Source: Pedobacter riviphilus (GTDB lineage: Bacteria; Bacteroidota; Bacteroidia; Sphingobacteriales; Sphingobacteriaceae). Taken from it: 64,000 nucleotides of DNA. This document shows positions 50,662 to 60,148 of the stretch, in pieces (position 1 is the stretch's first letter; every line of letters starts with the position of its first letter). Location of the stretch: assembly GCF_014692875.1 (NCBI RefSeq), contig NZ_CP061171.1, positions 2,976,001 to 3,040,000 on the forward strand, in the 5' to 3' direction. The position numbers were made by a program, and so were the translations under genes. Under the pieces are notes generated by a model. It worked only from the letters and a program-made list of their open reading frames with translations, was not told where the DNA came from and made no database searches.

Positions 50662-51073
50662 CTTTCATATGTGCTCATCTGGGCAATCAAATGACGAATA
50701 AATATATAGATAGGTGTTAAACCCTCAATAGTAGCAGAAAATAATGATATAAACCTTAGTGAAGCATTACCCCCGCGGTAAGAAGACAAGACGAAGCGAA
50801 ACACGTGAACCAACTTGATTACCTTCACAGGTATTCCGCTCCGAAAAGAAAATTAGTCGATAAATAGACGAAATATTTTTTATTGGTTGAAAATGAAAGG
50901 ACGGTTTTTCATTGGAGATTGCAGTCCTACTGTTCGCTGTAGCCCTCATGCTTCGGGGCTGCCGCTGCCATCAGGTTTACGAACAGCGTAGGTACAAAAG
51001 CAGCCTCAAATGAAATACGAATCTAGCTTTTCTAAAAACCAAAAGAAAATTATTTTAAATATGCGGGAGGAAC
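50662..51073. repeat. repeat-bearing region upstream of the DUF493 gene
   Basis: There is no gene. The part from about 50715 (CCCTCAATAGTAGCA, then ATAAACCTTAGTGAAGC) is a diverged copy of the unit duplicated at 51618-52135. The 50959-50984 stretch CTGCCGCTGCCATCAGG and following bases match 58485-58510 at 24 of 26 positions. Confidence 0.6.
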
Positions 51074-51397
51074 CTACAGTATCATAATTCCTTTGATATT
51101 ACCTACTTGTTTATAAACAGCTATCACTTCATCAGCATTTTGCACACGCTTTTTTACCGTAATCGAAACATATTTCCCAGTTTTTGAGGCATGTTCAATA
51201 AACTCATCATCAGGTAAAATGGCACGTAAATCTTGTATTTTATCTAGTCCGCCAGTGATAATAAATTTAAAATTGTAAACACCAGGAAACTGCTCAACAC
51301 TTTCCAGTTTCTCTTTTAAATTAGCATAAATATCTGTATTTGCTCCATCAGGGATATCAGTAAATTCAATATCCTTATTTATTCTTTTCTCTTCCAT
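51074..51397 (-). CDS. DUF493 (YbeD-like) protein
   Basis: A 107-residue cytoplasmic protein of the DUF493 family, whose E. coli member YbeD has an ACT-like ferredoxin fold. The N-terminal half is acidic, with FPGVYNFKFII; the C-terminal half has KYVSITVKKRVQNADEVIAVYKQVG. YbeD lies between dacA and lipB in E. coli. Here it is flanked only by repeats. The function is unknown. Confidence 0.85.
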   Translation of the reverse strand: MEEKRINKDIEFTDIPDGANTDIYANLKEKLESVEQFPGVYNFKFIITGGLDKIQDLRAILPDDEFIEHASKTGKYVSITVKKRVQNADEVIAVYKQVGNIKGIMIL

Positions 51398-51617
51398 AAC
51401 GAAAGCATATCAAATTCTATACCCAAATAAACAAGGTGCAATTCTGACAGAATAAATGTTTATTTTAATTAAAATACCGCCATTTTGAGCGAATGGAAGA
51501 GACGAATGGCTAATACCCTATAGGTTTGCCTTTTATTCTCAAACAAACATGCAGGATAGCTTCTGACCACGAAGTAGCTATTAGACCTAAAAATTAATAA
51601 GAACAGCTAATAAAACG

Positions 51618-52150
51618 AGTTCAGAATGACGAGCTATAAAATTAAAGCTATGGGTTTTAATCCCTCAATATTAGCACAAACCCAATTTACATAAACCTTG
51701 GCGAAGCGGATACCGGCCTTGCGGGCAATGCCTGCAGCAGTATGAGCAAAGCAAAGGACTAACGAAACCAATGAAATACGGATGTAGCTTTTCTCAAAAT
51801 CAATCAAAACAAGTTCTTTTTACCATGTTAGGCTATAAATTTCAACAAGTCTAACGGCATGAGGGATTCTGAAACAAGTTCAGAATGACGAGCTGTAAAA
51901 TTAAAGCTGTGGGTTTTAATCCCTCAATAGTAGCACAAACCCAATTTACATAAACCTAGGCGAAGCGGATACCGGCCTTGTAGGCAATGCCTGCAGCAGT
52001 ATGAGCAAAGCAAAGGACTAACGAAACCAATGAAATACGGATGTAGCTTTCCTCAAAATCAATCAAAACAAGTTCTTTTTACCATGTTAGGCTATAAGTT
52101 TCAACAAGTCTAACGGCATGAGTGATTCTGAATCAAGTTCAGAATGACGA
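51618..52150. repeat. 259-bp tandem duplication
   Basis: A unit of 259 bp is present twice in a row (51618-51876 and 51877-52135), with about 10 differences (about 96 percent identity), and the first 15 bp of a third copy follows at 52136-52150. The joints fall in AGTTCAGAATGACGA, an arm of the REP-like repeats. The whole gap 51398-52251 holds nothing else but REP fragments and a promoter-like box. A diverged relative begins near 50715. Confidence 0.85.
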
Positions 52151-52218
52151 ACGATAAAATATTACTTTTGGTTTTTAACTAATTACTAACAACTTTGGCA
52201 AAAAGCGATAGGAATTGT

Positions 52219-52227
52219 TATTTTTGA
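52219..52227 (+). promoter_or_regulatory. -7 element of the helicase gene
   Basis: A TATTTTTG box lies about 25 bp before the TTG start of the helicase gene, matching TAnnTTTG. The -33 element is unclear. Confidence 0.4.
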
Positions 52228-52251
52228 GCCTCAAAAAAAACAGGAGCCGAT

Positions 52252-54555
52252 TTGGATTATTTAGCAGGATTAAACCCACAACAAAGAGCAGCAGTAGAGA
52301 ACACAAAAGGACCGGTAATGATTGTTGCAGGTGCCGGTTCGGGCAAAACCAGGGTAATTACCTTTCGTGTAGCCCACCTTATTCAAACCGGTACCGATCC
52401 ATTTAACATTCTGGTGCTAACCTTTACCAATAAAGCGAGTAAAGATATGCGCGAGCGTATTAGTAAAGTGGTTGGTGCAGAGGCAAAAAACATCTGGATG
52501 GGTACTTTTCACTCTGTTTTTGCAAAAATTTTACGGGTAGAAGCCGAGAAAATAGGTTATCCGAGCAATTTTACCATTTATGATACCGATGACAGTAAAA
52601 ATGTAATCCGTGCCATTTTGAAAGAAATGCAGCTGGATGATAAATTATACGCCGCGAACTTTGTTTTTAATAGAATTTCATCAGCTAAAAATAATTTAAT
52701 TTCCTGGGGCGAATATCAAGCTAACGACCAGATACAGGCGGAAGATATTCAGAACAAACGCCCTTTGATTGGTCAGATTTACGAAACTTATGCCAAACGC
52801 TGTTTTAGAGCGGGTGCAATGGATTTCGACGATTTATTGTTCAAAACCAATATCCTGTTAAAAGAACATCCTGATGTTTTAAACAAATACCAACAGAAAT
52901 TCAGGTACCTGATGGTGGATGAGTATCAGGATACCAACTTTTCGCAGTATACCATTGTGAAAAAACTGGCTGCGGCTTATCAGAATATTTGTGTGGTAGG
53001 TGATGATGCACAGAGTATTTACGCATTCCGTGGTGCAAACATCCAGAATATTTTAAATTTTGAACGCGATTATCCTGATTTAAAGGTTTATAAATTAGAA
53101 CAGAATTACCGCTCTACCCAAAATATTGTTGATGCAGCGAGCAGTATCATTGCCAACAACAAAAACCAGCTCGAAAAAAACGTTTTCTCGGATAATGAAC
53201 CCGGCGACCGCATTAAGGTTTCGCGGGCTTTTACCGATAACGAAGAGGGCAAATTAGTTGCCGAAGCCATTATTCAGGAACGAAGTACAAAAGGATATCA
53301 ACACAACGATTTTGCCATTTTATACCGTACCAATGCGCAAAGCAGAGCGATGGAGGAAGGTTTACGCAAGCTAAATATCCCCTACCGGATATATGGTGGT
53401 CAGTCTTTCTACCAACGCAAAGAGATTAAAGATTTAATTGCGTATTTCCGTTTAACTTTTAATCCGAAGGATGAAGAGGCTATAAAACGCGTAATTAATT
53501 ACCCTAAGCGTGGTATTGGCGATACCTCGATTGATAAAATTATTGTTGCGGCAGATCAGCATGGAAAAACCATGTGGGATGTAATTTCGAATGCACACGA
53601 ATATGTAGACGGGCGTTTAGCCAATCAATTGAACGATTTTGCAACAATGGTGCAAAGCTTCCAGGCAGAGGCTAAAAAGTTAGATGCTTATGATACCGCT
53701 TTGTTTATTGCCCAGCATGCTGGTATTTTAAAAGAATTATATACCGATGACAGTGTTGAAGGACGTGCGAGATACGAAAATATTCAAGAATTATTAAACG
53801 GTATTAAAGAGTTTGCGGAGCGCGAAGACATTGAAGAAAAAGGGCTGGATATCTTTATGCAGGATGTTGCGCTTTTAACCAACGATGATAAGGATGGGGA
53901 CAAAAATAAGGATACCGTTTCTTTAATGACGATCCACTCGGCCAAAGGTTTGGAGTTTAAAAACGTGTTTATCGTAGGATTGGAAGAAAACTTGTTCCCA
54001 TCACAAATGTCGTTAACCAACCGCACTGATTTAGAGGAAGAGCGCCGTTTATTTTATGTGGCCATTACCCGTGCCGAAGTAAAACTGACACTTACATATG
54101 CCACTTCACGCTACCGCTGGGGAACTTTAACCAACTGCGAACCAAGCCGTTTCATTAACGAAATTAATCCGAAATTTTTAGAATTGGATGTAAAACCAGC
54201 CAAGTCGAACAGTTTTGAAGGTAATTTTGATGATGATCGGAAAACATGGACCTCGCAGCCGCGTGATTTCTTTAGCAAACCAAAACCAGCGGCCGGCGCA
54301 ACTACTTCTGCCCCGCCAGCACGTCCGAAAACAACATCGCTCCTGGCAAAAGCACACGTACCAACCCCTGGTTTTACCCCATCGCAACCACATGAATTTC
54401 AAGGCGGTATGGAAGTTGAGCACGAAAAATTCGGCTTTGGAAAAATTATCAGTTTAGAAGGAGCCTTGCCTGATGTTAAGGCTACAGTATTCTTCCAGGG
54501 TTTAGGCAACAAACAATTACTCCTTAAATTTGCAAAACTGATGATTGTAAAATAA
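52252..54555 (+). CDS. UvrD/PcrA family DNA helicase
   Basis: A 767-residue superfamily 1A 3-prime to 5-prime helicase (UvrD/PcrA). It has an LNPQQRAAV Q-motif, Walker A AGAGSGKT (residues 26-33), DEYQDTN, a QNYRST motif, SAKGLEFKNVF and VAITRAE, then a Tudor-like C-terminal domain (GMEVEHEKFGFGKII) that binds RNA polymerase in PcrA. It serves repair and fork restart. The start is TTG, preceded at a suitable distance by an AGGAG ribosome-binding sequence, which is unusual for this phylum. It is followed by a REP element, then smc. Confidence 0.93.
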   Translation: MDYLAGLNPQQRAAVENTKGPVMIVAGAGSGKTRVITFRVAHLIQTGTDPFNILVLTFTNKASKDMRERISKVVGAEAKNIWMGTFHSVFAKILRVEAEKIGYPSNFTIYDTDDSKNVIRAILKEMQLDDKLYAANFVFNRISSAKNNLISWGEYQANDQIQAEDIQNKRPLIGQIYETYAKRCFRAGAMDFDDLLFKTNILLKEHPDVLNKYQQKFRYLMVDEYQDTNFSQYTIVKKLAAAYQNICVVGDDAQSIYAFRGANIQNILNFERDYPDLKVYKLEQNYRSTQNIVDAASSIIANNKNQLEKNVFSDNEPGDRIKVSRAFTDNEEGKLVAEAIIQERSTKGYQHNDFAILYRTNAQSRAMEEGLRKLNIPYRIYGGQSFYQRKEIKDLIAYFRLTFNPKDEEAIKRVINYPKRGIGDTSIDKIIVAADQHGKTMWDVISNAHEYVDGRLANQLNDFATMVQSFQAEAKKLDAYDTALFIAQHAGILKELYTDDSVEGRARYENIQELLNGIKEFAEREDIEEKGLDIFMQDVALLTNDDKDGDKNKDTVSLMTIHSAKGLEFKNVFIVGLEENLFPSQMSLTNRTDLEEERRLFYVAITRAEVKLTLTYATSRYRWGTLTNCEPSRFINEINPKFLELDVKPAKSNSFEGNFDDDRKTWTSQPRDFFSKPKPAAGATTSAPPARPKTTSLLAKAHVPTPGFTPSQPHEFQGGMEVEHEKFGFGKIISLEGALPDVKATVFFQGLGNKQLLLKFAKLMIVK

Positions 54556-54594
54556 ACACAGATTTCCATTTAGTCACGGAAATCAACGGAGATT

Positions 54595-54665
54595 CGTCAT
54601 CCTGAACTTGTTTCAGGATCTTAACAGATTAACATAATAGATGCTGAATCAAGTTCAGCATGACG
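54595..54665. repeat. REP-like palindrome between helicase and smc genes
   Basis: A 16-bp arm CGTCATCCTGAACTTG (54595-54610) is complementary at 15 of 16 positions to 54650-54665. It also contains an inner hairpin CCTGAA/TTCAGG (54601-54617). Its half-sequence recurs at the joints of the 259-bp tandem repeat. Confidence 0.75.
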
Positions 54666-54806
54666 AGTGCTATTGAAATTATGCCCAGCGATGTATGCTC
54701 AGCGCTTTTCTATCTGCGTCCTTTGCGGTTAAAAACACCATGTTTAAAACTTGAAAAACCACAAAATTATCCTTATTATTGGAGTCGGTTCTCCCGATTA
54801 CAAACC

Positions 54807-57800
54807 ATGCAACTTACTAGGTTAGAAATTAAAGGTTTTAAGAGCTTTGGCGATAAAGTGACCATCAATTTTAATGAGGGTGTTACCGCTATTGTTGGCC
54901 CTAATGGTTGTGGAAAATCAAACGTAATCGATGCCATGCGCTGGGTTTTGGGCGAACAGAGTACCAAAGCACTTCGTTCAGAAAAGATGGAGAACATCAT
55001 TTTCAATGGAACAAAAAACCGTAAACAGGCACAGCTTGCCGAGGTTTCATTAAGCTTTGATAATACAAAAAACATCCTTCCTACCGCCTATTCGCAGGTT
55101 ACCGTAACCCGTAAACTCTATAGAAATGGCGATAGTGAGTACCGCTTAAACGATGTTCAATGTAGGTTAAAAGACATTACCGACCTTTTTCTGGATACCG
55201 GTATCGGCTCTGATAGTTATTCGATTATTGAGCTGAAGATGGTTGATGAAATTATAACCAACAAAGAGCATAGCCGGAGGTCGCTGTTTGAAGAAGCATC
55301 AGGAATTTCTAAATACAAATTACGTAAAAAACAGACTTTTAGCAAGTTAAAAGACACAGAAGCCGATTTAGAACGGGTTGAGGATTTACTTTTCGAAATC
55401 GAAAAAAACCTTAAAACCTTAGAAAATCAAGCGCGTAAAGCTGAACGTTATTATAAGTTAAAAGAGCAATACCGCGAATTGAGTGTTCAATTGGCTACGC
55501 ACCGCATTGCCTTCTTCCGTACCGACTTAAATGCATTAGAAACCCAGGAGCAAAATCAGCTTGTAAACCGTACGGAACTTAGTACTAAAATAGATACCGG
55601 AGAAGCCGAACTGCAAAAACTTAAACTAGGCAGTATCAGTCAGGAAAAGAACCTTTCCATACAACAAAAGGCTACAAATGAGTTTGTTTCCAAAATCCGT
55701 GCTTACGAGAGTGAGAAAAAAGTAAAAAACGAGCAGATGCGCTTTTTACAGGAAAAAGAAACACGTTTATCTGGCGAGCTGGAAAAAGACAAAAACCAGG
55801 TTAACCACATTAAATACAACATCAAACGGTTAAACGAAGAGGTTTTAACAGAAACGGAGGTTTTTAACCGGTTGGAATCTGATTTAAAAAGCTTAAAATC
55901 TACGCTTGATACTTTACGCGAGCAACAGCAGACCGAGAAAAACAGGATTGATAACCTGATCAAATCGGTTAACGAGTTGCAAAACCAAGTATACCAGTCG
56001 CAAAAAGAAATCGATATCCTAAATATCCAAAAAGATGCACTGGTGCAGGAAACCAACCGGAATGTTGATGATACCGAAACCAAAACGTTAGAATTAAAGG
56101 CTTTCGATCATGCTTTGGCCGAACTTGATATTCAGGTAAGAGAAAAGCAAGCCAATATTAAAAACCTAACCGAAGCTGAAGAAATCTTAAAAGAGAAATT
56201 AGCCGCTTCAGAAATCAACCTGAGTGCGAACAAAGAAAAACTTACGTCCGAAAACCGTAAAAAAGATGCCAAGCAGAACGAGTATAACCTCACGAAATCT
56301 TTGGTAGACAGCCTGGAAGGTTTCCCTGAATCGATCCGTTTTTTAAAGAAAAATAATGCCTTTGCTAAAAGTGCCTTGCTCCTTTCTGATATTTTATTCT
56401 GTAACGAAGATTACCGCATAGCGATAGAAAATTACCTGGAACCGGTAATGAATCACTACGTTGTTGATCAATATGCAGATGCAGTTCAGGCCATTAACCT
56501 CTTAACTGATGCCAGTCGTGGCAGGGCAAACTTTTTTATTTTAGAGAATGTTCCTGATAAAAACCCTGTTATTGGCACTCACGAAGGGCTTATTTCAGCT
56601 TTATCAGTAATAGAGGTCGACAAAAAATACCAACACCTTTGCAACCTGCTTTTACAAAATGTGTACATCGCAGTAGCTGAACAAGAGAATTTATTTAAAG
56701 CCACGCCAACCGAAAGCTTAACCATATTGGCTAAAAACGGAAAATATGCCCAAACCAAATTCACTTTGGCAGGTGGATCGGTAGGTTTATTTGAAGGGAA
56801 AAGAATTGGTCGCGCCAAGAATTTAGAAAATCTGGCAAAAGAAATCAAAGTGTCCGAATCGCTGATTAACCAGTACGATGCTGCAATTAAAGCAGAAACA
56901 GAGAATATATTTAACCTGAAAGAGGCTTCAAAAATCAATCAGATCAATACTTTGCAACAAGAAATGAACCGTTTAAACAACGAACACATTTCTGTGCAAA
57001 CCCGCCGCGATCAGTATCAGGAGTTTATTACCACCAGCGAAAACCGTAAAACAGATATTGCTCAAAAGATCGTATCGATAGAAAAAGCCTTATCTGAAAA
57101 ATTGCCAGCATTGGTTCAATTGCAAAAAGACCAGCAAGAAGCACACCTTAATTTACAGGAACAACAACTAAATTACCAGGAAATTGCCGACCAGGTAAAC
57201 GAAAGTGCAGGCAAATATAACCAGGATAATATCCGTTTCCACCAACAACAAAATAAATTATCAGGCTTAGAAAAAGATTTGGATTACCGTTTTGTACAGG
57301 AAGAAGCTTTAAATAAGCGCATTGCCCAAAACGATAAAGAATTACAGGAAACACTGACCCAAATTACGGCAACCTTACAGCACACTGATCTGAACGACGA
57401 TACACTTTTAGAAATGTATCAACAGCGTGAAGAGATGGAAAAGGGACTTGCTGAAGCCGAACAAGCTTATTTCACGAGCAAGGGGAGCATAAACGAAGTT
57501 GAAAACGACCTGACCAATATCCGTAAAACCCGAGAAGAAACTGATTTCTTATTAACCGAAATCAAGGATAAAAAGAATGCATTAAAGATAGATCTGAATG
57601 CCTTAAAAGAGCGATTAGCCGTCGAATTCAACATCGATATCAATGATCTTCTAGAAACAGATACCGAAATTGAAGCTTTAGAAAGCGAGTTCGATCTACG
57701 CCAAAAGGTAGAGCGAATGAAACGCCAGCTCGACGAATTTGGTGCCATTAATTCTATGGCAATGGAGGCCTTTAAAGAAATGGAAGAACGTTATACTTTT

Positions 57801-58346
57801 ATCCAGAATCAAAAAAAGGACCTTAATGCAGCCAAAACCGATCTTTTACAAACCATTAAAGAGATAGACGATACGGCTAAAGATAAATTTATGCAGGCCT
57901 TTACCCAGGCCCGTGAGCACTTTATTGTGGTTTTCCGCTCTTTATTTAATGAAGAAGACAGCTGCGACCTGATTTTATCAGATATCAATAATCCTTTAGA
58001 GGCTGATATCGATATTGTTGCCCGTCCGAAAGGGAAAAGGCCTTTATCTATCAATCAGTTATCTGGTGGAGAAAAAACATTAACGGCTACAGCCCTGTTG
58101 TTTTCACTTTACCTGTTAAAGCCTGCTCCTTTCTGTATTTTCGATGAGGTTGATGCCCCGTTGGATGACACCAACATCGATAAATTCAATAATATTATCC
58201 GTAAATTCTCTGATCAATCGCAGTTTATCATCGTATCGCACAACAAACGGACCATTGCCAGTACCGATATCATTTATGGGGTAACCATGGTAGAACAGGG
58301 TGTTTCGAGGGTGGTAGCGGTAGATTTAAGGGAAGTAGCAGCGTAA
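54807..58346 (+). CDS. smc: chromosome segregation ATPase SMC
   Basis: SMC, 1179 residues, the core of the bacterial condensin. The N-terminal head has Walker A GPNGCGKS (31-38). A long coiled coil leads to the hinge (about 505-660, GFPESIRFLKK to RGRANFFILENV) and back to the C-terminal head with signature LSGGEKTLTATAL and Walker B FCIFDEVDAPLDD. I use ATG 54807, MQLTRLEIKGFKSFG, the family N-terminus, not the frame start at 54660. ScpA and ScpB are not in the window. Frame and domains are intact. Confidence 0.95.
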   Translation: MQLTRLEIKGFKSFGDKVTINFNEGVTAIVGPNGCGKSNVIDAMRWVLGEQSTKALRSEKMENIIFNGTKNRKQAQLAEVSLSFDNTKNILPTAYSQVTVTRKLYRNGDSEYRLNDVQCRLKDITDLFLDTGIGSDSYSIIELKMVDEIITNKEHSRRSLFEEASGISKYKLRKKQTFSKLKDTEADLERVEDLLFEIEKNLKTLENQARKAERYYKLKEQYRELSVQLATHRIAFFRTDLNALETQEQNQLVNRTELSTKIDTGEAELQKLKLGSISQEKNLSIQQKATNEFVSKIRAYESEKKVKNEQMRFLQEKETRLSGELEKDKNQVNHIKYNIKRLNEEVLTETEVFNRLESDLKSLKSTLDTLREQQQTEKNRIDNLIKSVNELQNQVYQSQKEIDILNIQKDALVQETNRNVDDTETKTLELKAFDHALAELDIQVREKQANIKNLTEAEEILKEKLAASEINLSANKEKLTSENRKKDAKQNEYNLTKSLVDSLEGFPESIRFLKKNNAFAKSALLLSDILFCNEDYRIAIENYLEPVMNHYVVDQYADAVQAINLLTDASRGRANFFILENVPDKNPVIGTHEGLISALSVIEVDKKYQHLCNLLLQNVYIAVAEQENLFKATPTESLTILAKNGKYAQTKFTLAGGSVGLFEGKRIGRAKNLENLAKEIKVSESLINQYDAAIKAETENIFNLKEASKINQINTLQQEMNRLNNEHISVQTRRDQYQEFITTSENRKTDIAQKIVSIEKALSEKLPALVQLQKDQQEAHLNLQEQQLNYQEIADQVNESAGKYNQDNIRFHQQQNKLSGLEKDLDYRFVQEEALNKRIAQNDKELQETLTQITATLQHTDLNDDTLLEMYQQREEMEKGLAEAEQAYFTSKGSINEVENDLTNIRKTREETDFLLTEIKDKKNALKIDLNALKERLAVEFNIDINDLLETDTEIEALESEFDLRQKVERMKRQLDEFGAINSMAMEAFKEMEERYTFIQNQKKDLNAAKTDLLQTIKEIDDTAKDKFMQAFTQAREHFIVVFRSLFNEEDSCDLILSDINNPLEADIDIVARPKGKRPLSINQLSGGEKTLTATALLFSLYLLKPAPFCIFDEVDAPLDDTNIDKFNNIIRKFSDQSQFIIVSHNKRTIASTDIIYGVTMVEQGVSRVVAVDLREVAA

Positions 58347-58424
58347 AAGTGGAAAGACTAAAACTAAGCCTGCAAAATACGGAAGAGCTATATTCTGAGC
58401 ACTATTCCAATTTGTAAATTAAAG

Positions 58425-58515
58425 CAACAACTTTTGGCGACCTTGTGTCCTGCTGTACACTGTAGCCTCGCGGAAAAGCTCGGTCTGCCGTTGCCATCAG
58501 GTTTATAAACGCAAT
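58425..58515. repeat. dispersed intergenic repeat
   Basis: The block between smc and the M28 gene carries CTGTAGCC, then CTGCCGTTGCCATCAGG (58485-58501), almost the same as 50959-50975. The minus frame at 58388-58609 falls in it and is not a gene. Nothing else is visible in 58347-58621. Confidence 0.5.
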
Positions 58516-58621
58516 ACAGTGCTTTTAACAACGTTTTCCTTTCTATACGCCAATAATTAATATCTTTAGAAAATTTAAACAATACGTCGTTGTGAGGCAA
58601 TGACAACAATACTTATTATTC

Positions 58622-59596
58622 ATGAAAATCCTTTATATCATTCCCTTAGCCATGATGCTAAGCTGCTGTTCATCAGTAAAGAACCAAAGTACAACAAGTA
58701 ACGAAAAGCTCGATACCCAATTGCTTAAAGATGTAGAAGTGCTGTCTTCAGATGCTTATCAGGGCCGGAAAACAGGTACCAAAGGTGCAGAAATGGCACG
58801 GGCTTATATTATCGCACGTTTTCAGAAACTGGGTTTAAAATCCTATCCGCAACATGTAAATTATGCCCAGGAATTTACCTTTAATAGCAGAAACAGCGCT
58901 AAAGTAAACGGAACCAACATTATTGGTTACATTCCCGGAAAAGGTAACAATGCCATTGTAGTATCAGCCCATTACGACCATTTAGGCGTAGTAAAAGACG
59001 AAGTTTACAATGGTGCCGACGATAATGCCTCAGGAACTGCAGGATTATTAAAAATTGCCGCCTATTTTGCTAAAAACAAACCGAATAACACGATCATCTT
59101 TGCTGCTTTCGATGCGGAAGAAATGGGCTTACAGGGTGCAAAGGCGTTTGTTGGCAATCCACCGGTACCCATTAACACTATTGCCATTGATCTGAATATG
59201 GATATGATCAGCCATAGCGATAAAGGCGAACTTTATGTATGCGGAACTTTCAAATATCCTGATTTAAAGAAGTATGTAGATACGACTAAAACCAATATCA
59301 AATTACTTTTCGGCCACGATGATCCTAAACAAGGTCACGATGATTGGACAAACCAAAGCGACCAGGGCGCATTTAATGCTAAAAATATCCCATTCTTATA
59401 TTTTGGTGTAGAAGATCATAAAGATTACCATAAACCAACAGACGAATACTCCACAATAACGAAACAGTTTTTCAGCAATGCAGCAAGTGCTGTATTAGAT
59501 GTTGTAAAAAGTATCGACAAACAAACGGGCTTACAACAGTTGTTAAAAGATAAAATGATTATGATGGACAATCCAAGAAAATCGGAAAAATTTTAA
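58622..59596 (+). CDS. M28 family metallopeptidase lipoprotein
   Basis: A 324-residue lipoprotein (probable lipidated Cys15) of the M28 aminopeptidase family. The two-zinc site is complete: His118 in SAHYDHLG, Asp135 in GADDNASG, Glu168 with base Glu167 in DAEEMGLQG, Asp195 in LNMDM and the last His in DYHKPTDEY. Unlike the broken M28 gene at 16728-18379, it has no PA-like insertion and reads through. It acts on peptide N-termini in the periplasm. A terminator follows. Confidence 0.92.
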   Translation: MKILYIIPLAMMLSCCSSVKNQSTTSNEKLDTQLLKDVEVLSSDAYQGRKTGTKGAEMARAYIIARFQKLGLKSYPQHVNYAQEFTFNSRNSAKVNGTNIIGYIPGKGNNAIVVSAHYDHLGVVKDEVYNGADDNASGTAGLLKIAAYFAKNKPNNTIIFAAFDAEEMGLQGAKAFVGNPPVPINTIAIDLNMDMISHSDKGELYVCGTFKYPDLKKYVDTTKTNIKLLFGHDDPKQGHDDWTNQSDQGAFNAKNIPFLYFGVEDHKDYHKPTDEYSTITKQFFSNAASAVLDVVKSIDKQTGLQQLLKDKMIMMDNPRKSEKF

Positions 59597-59618
59597 AAAA
59601 CTGATTCATAAAAATTTA

Positions 59619-59645
59619 AACCTGCCCCATTCGGCAGGTTTTTTT
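59619..59645 (+). terminator. terminator of the M28 lipoprotein gene
   Basis: A perfect 8-bp stem (59619-59626 with 59633-59640) with a 6-nt loop runs into T residues. Confidence 0.85.
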
Positions 59646-59705
59646 ATGCTTTACAAATTTTAAAACAAAAATTATTAACCTGTTTATCAAATAGTTAAAA
59701 ACAAA

Positions 59706-59772
59706 ACTATAAAAATAGTTTGAAAACTATTTTTATAGTAGTAACTTCAATTAACCAAACTATAAAAATAGT
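59706..59772. promoter_or_regulatory. three dyad operators of the BlaI-type repressor
   Basis: ACTAT-N4-ATAGT occurs three times: 59706-59719, 59726-59739 and 59759-59772. Sites 1 and 3 are identical, and site 2 has TTTT instead of AAAA in the middle. Each half-site is perfect. The last site ends 4 bp before the repressor ATG. The layout suits dimers of BlaI/MecI binding their own promoter. Confidence 0.7.
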
Positions 59773-59776
59773 TGCT

Positions 59777-60148
59777 ATGATAAAAGAACTCACAAAAGCA
59801 GAAGAACAGATCATGCTCATCCTTTGGGAAATGGGCGAAGCCTTGGTAAAAGACGTGATCGAAAAAATGAACGATCCCAAACCTGCCTACAATACGGTTT
59901 CGACTGTAATCAGGGTTTTGGAAAGTAAAGGTTTTGTAAACCATAAAGCCATCGGTAATACACATATCTACTTCCCCATTATAAAAGAAACTGATTATAA
60001 ACGTTTTGCGTTCGACAAAGTAATGAACAATTACTTCGAGAACTCTTACGAAAGCCTGGTTTCGTTTCTGGTGAAAGAAAAAAGTATGAGTACCGAAGAA
60101 CTCAATGAAATTATCAAATTGGCAGAGAAACTTAAAAAAGACAAGTGA
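59777..60148 (+). CDS. BlaI/MecI family transcriptional repressor
   Basis: A 123-residue winged-helix repressor of the BlaI/MecI/CopY family: LTKAEEQIMLILWEMGEALVKDVIE, then the recognition part AYNTVSTVIRVLESKGFVNHK, and a C-terminal helical dimerisation region that is cut by the partner protease in the Bla and Mec systems. ATG 59777 is chosen; the frame opening at 59720 would run through its own operators. The M56 gene starts within its stop codon (TGATG), so the two are coupled. No beta-lactamase gene is near. Confidence 0.9.
   Translation: MIKELTKAEEQIMLILWEMGEALVKDVIEKMNDPKPAYNTVSTVIRVLESKGFVNHKAIGNTHIYFPIIKETDYKRFAFDKVMNNYFENSYESLVSFLVKEKSMSTEELNEIIKLAEKLKKDK

Noticed and set aside
59720..59776. 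Longer N-terminus of the BlaI-type repressor
   Set aside because: It would cover two of the three dyads, and the family starts at the ATG at 59777.
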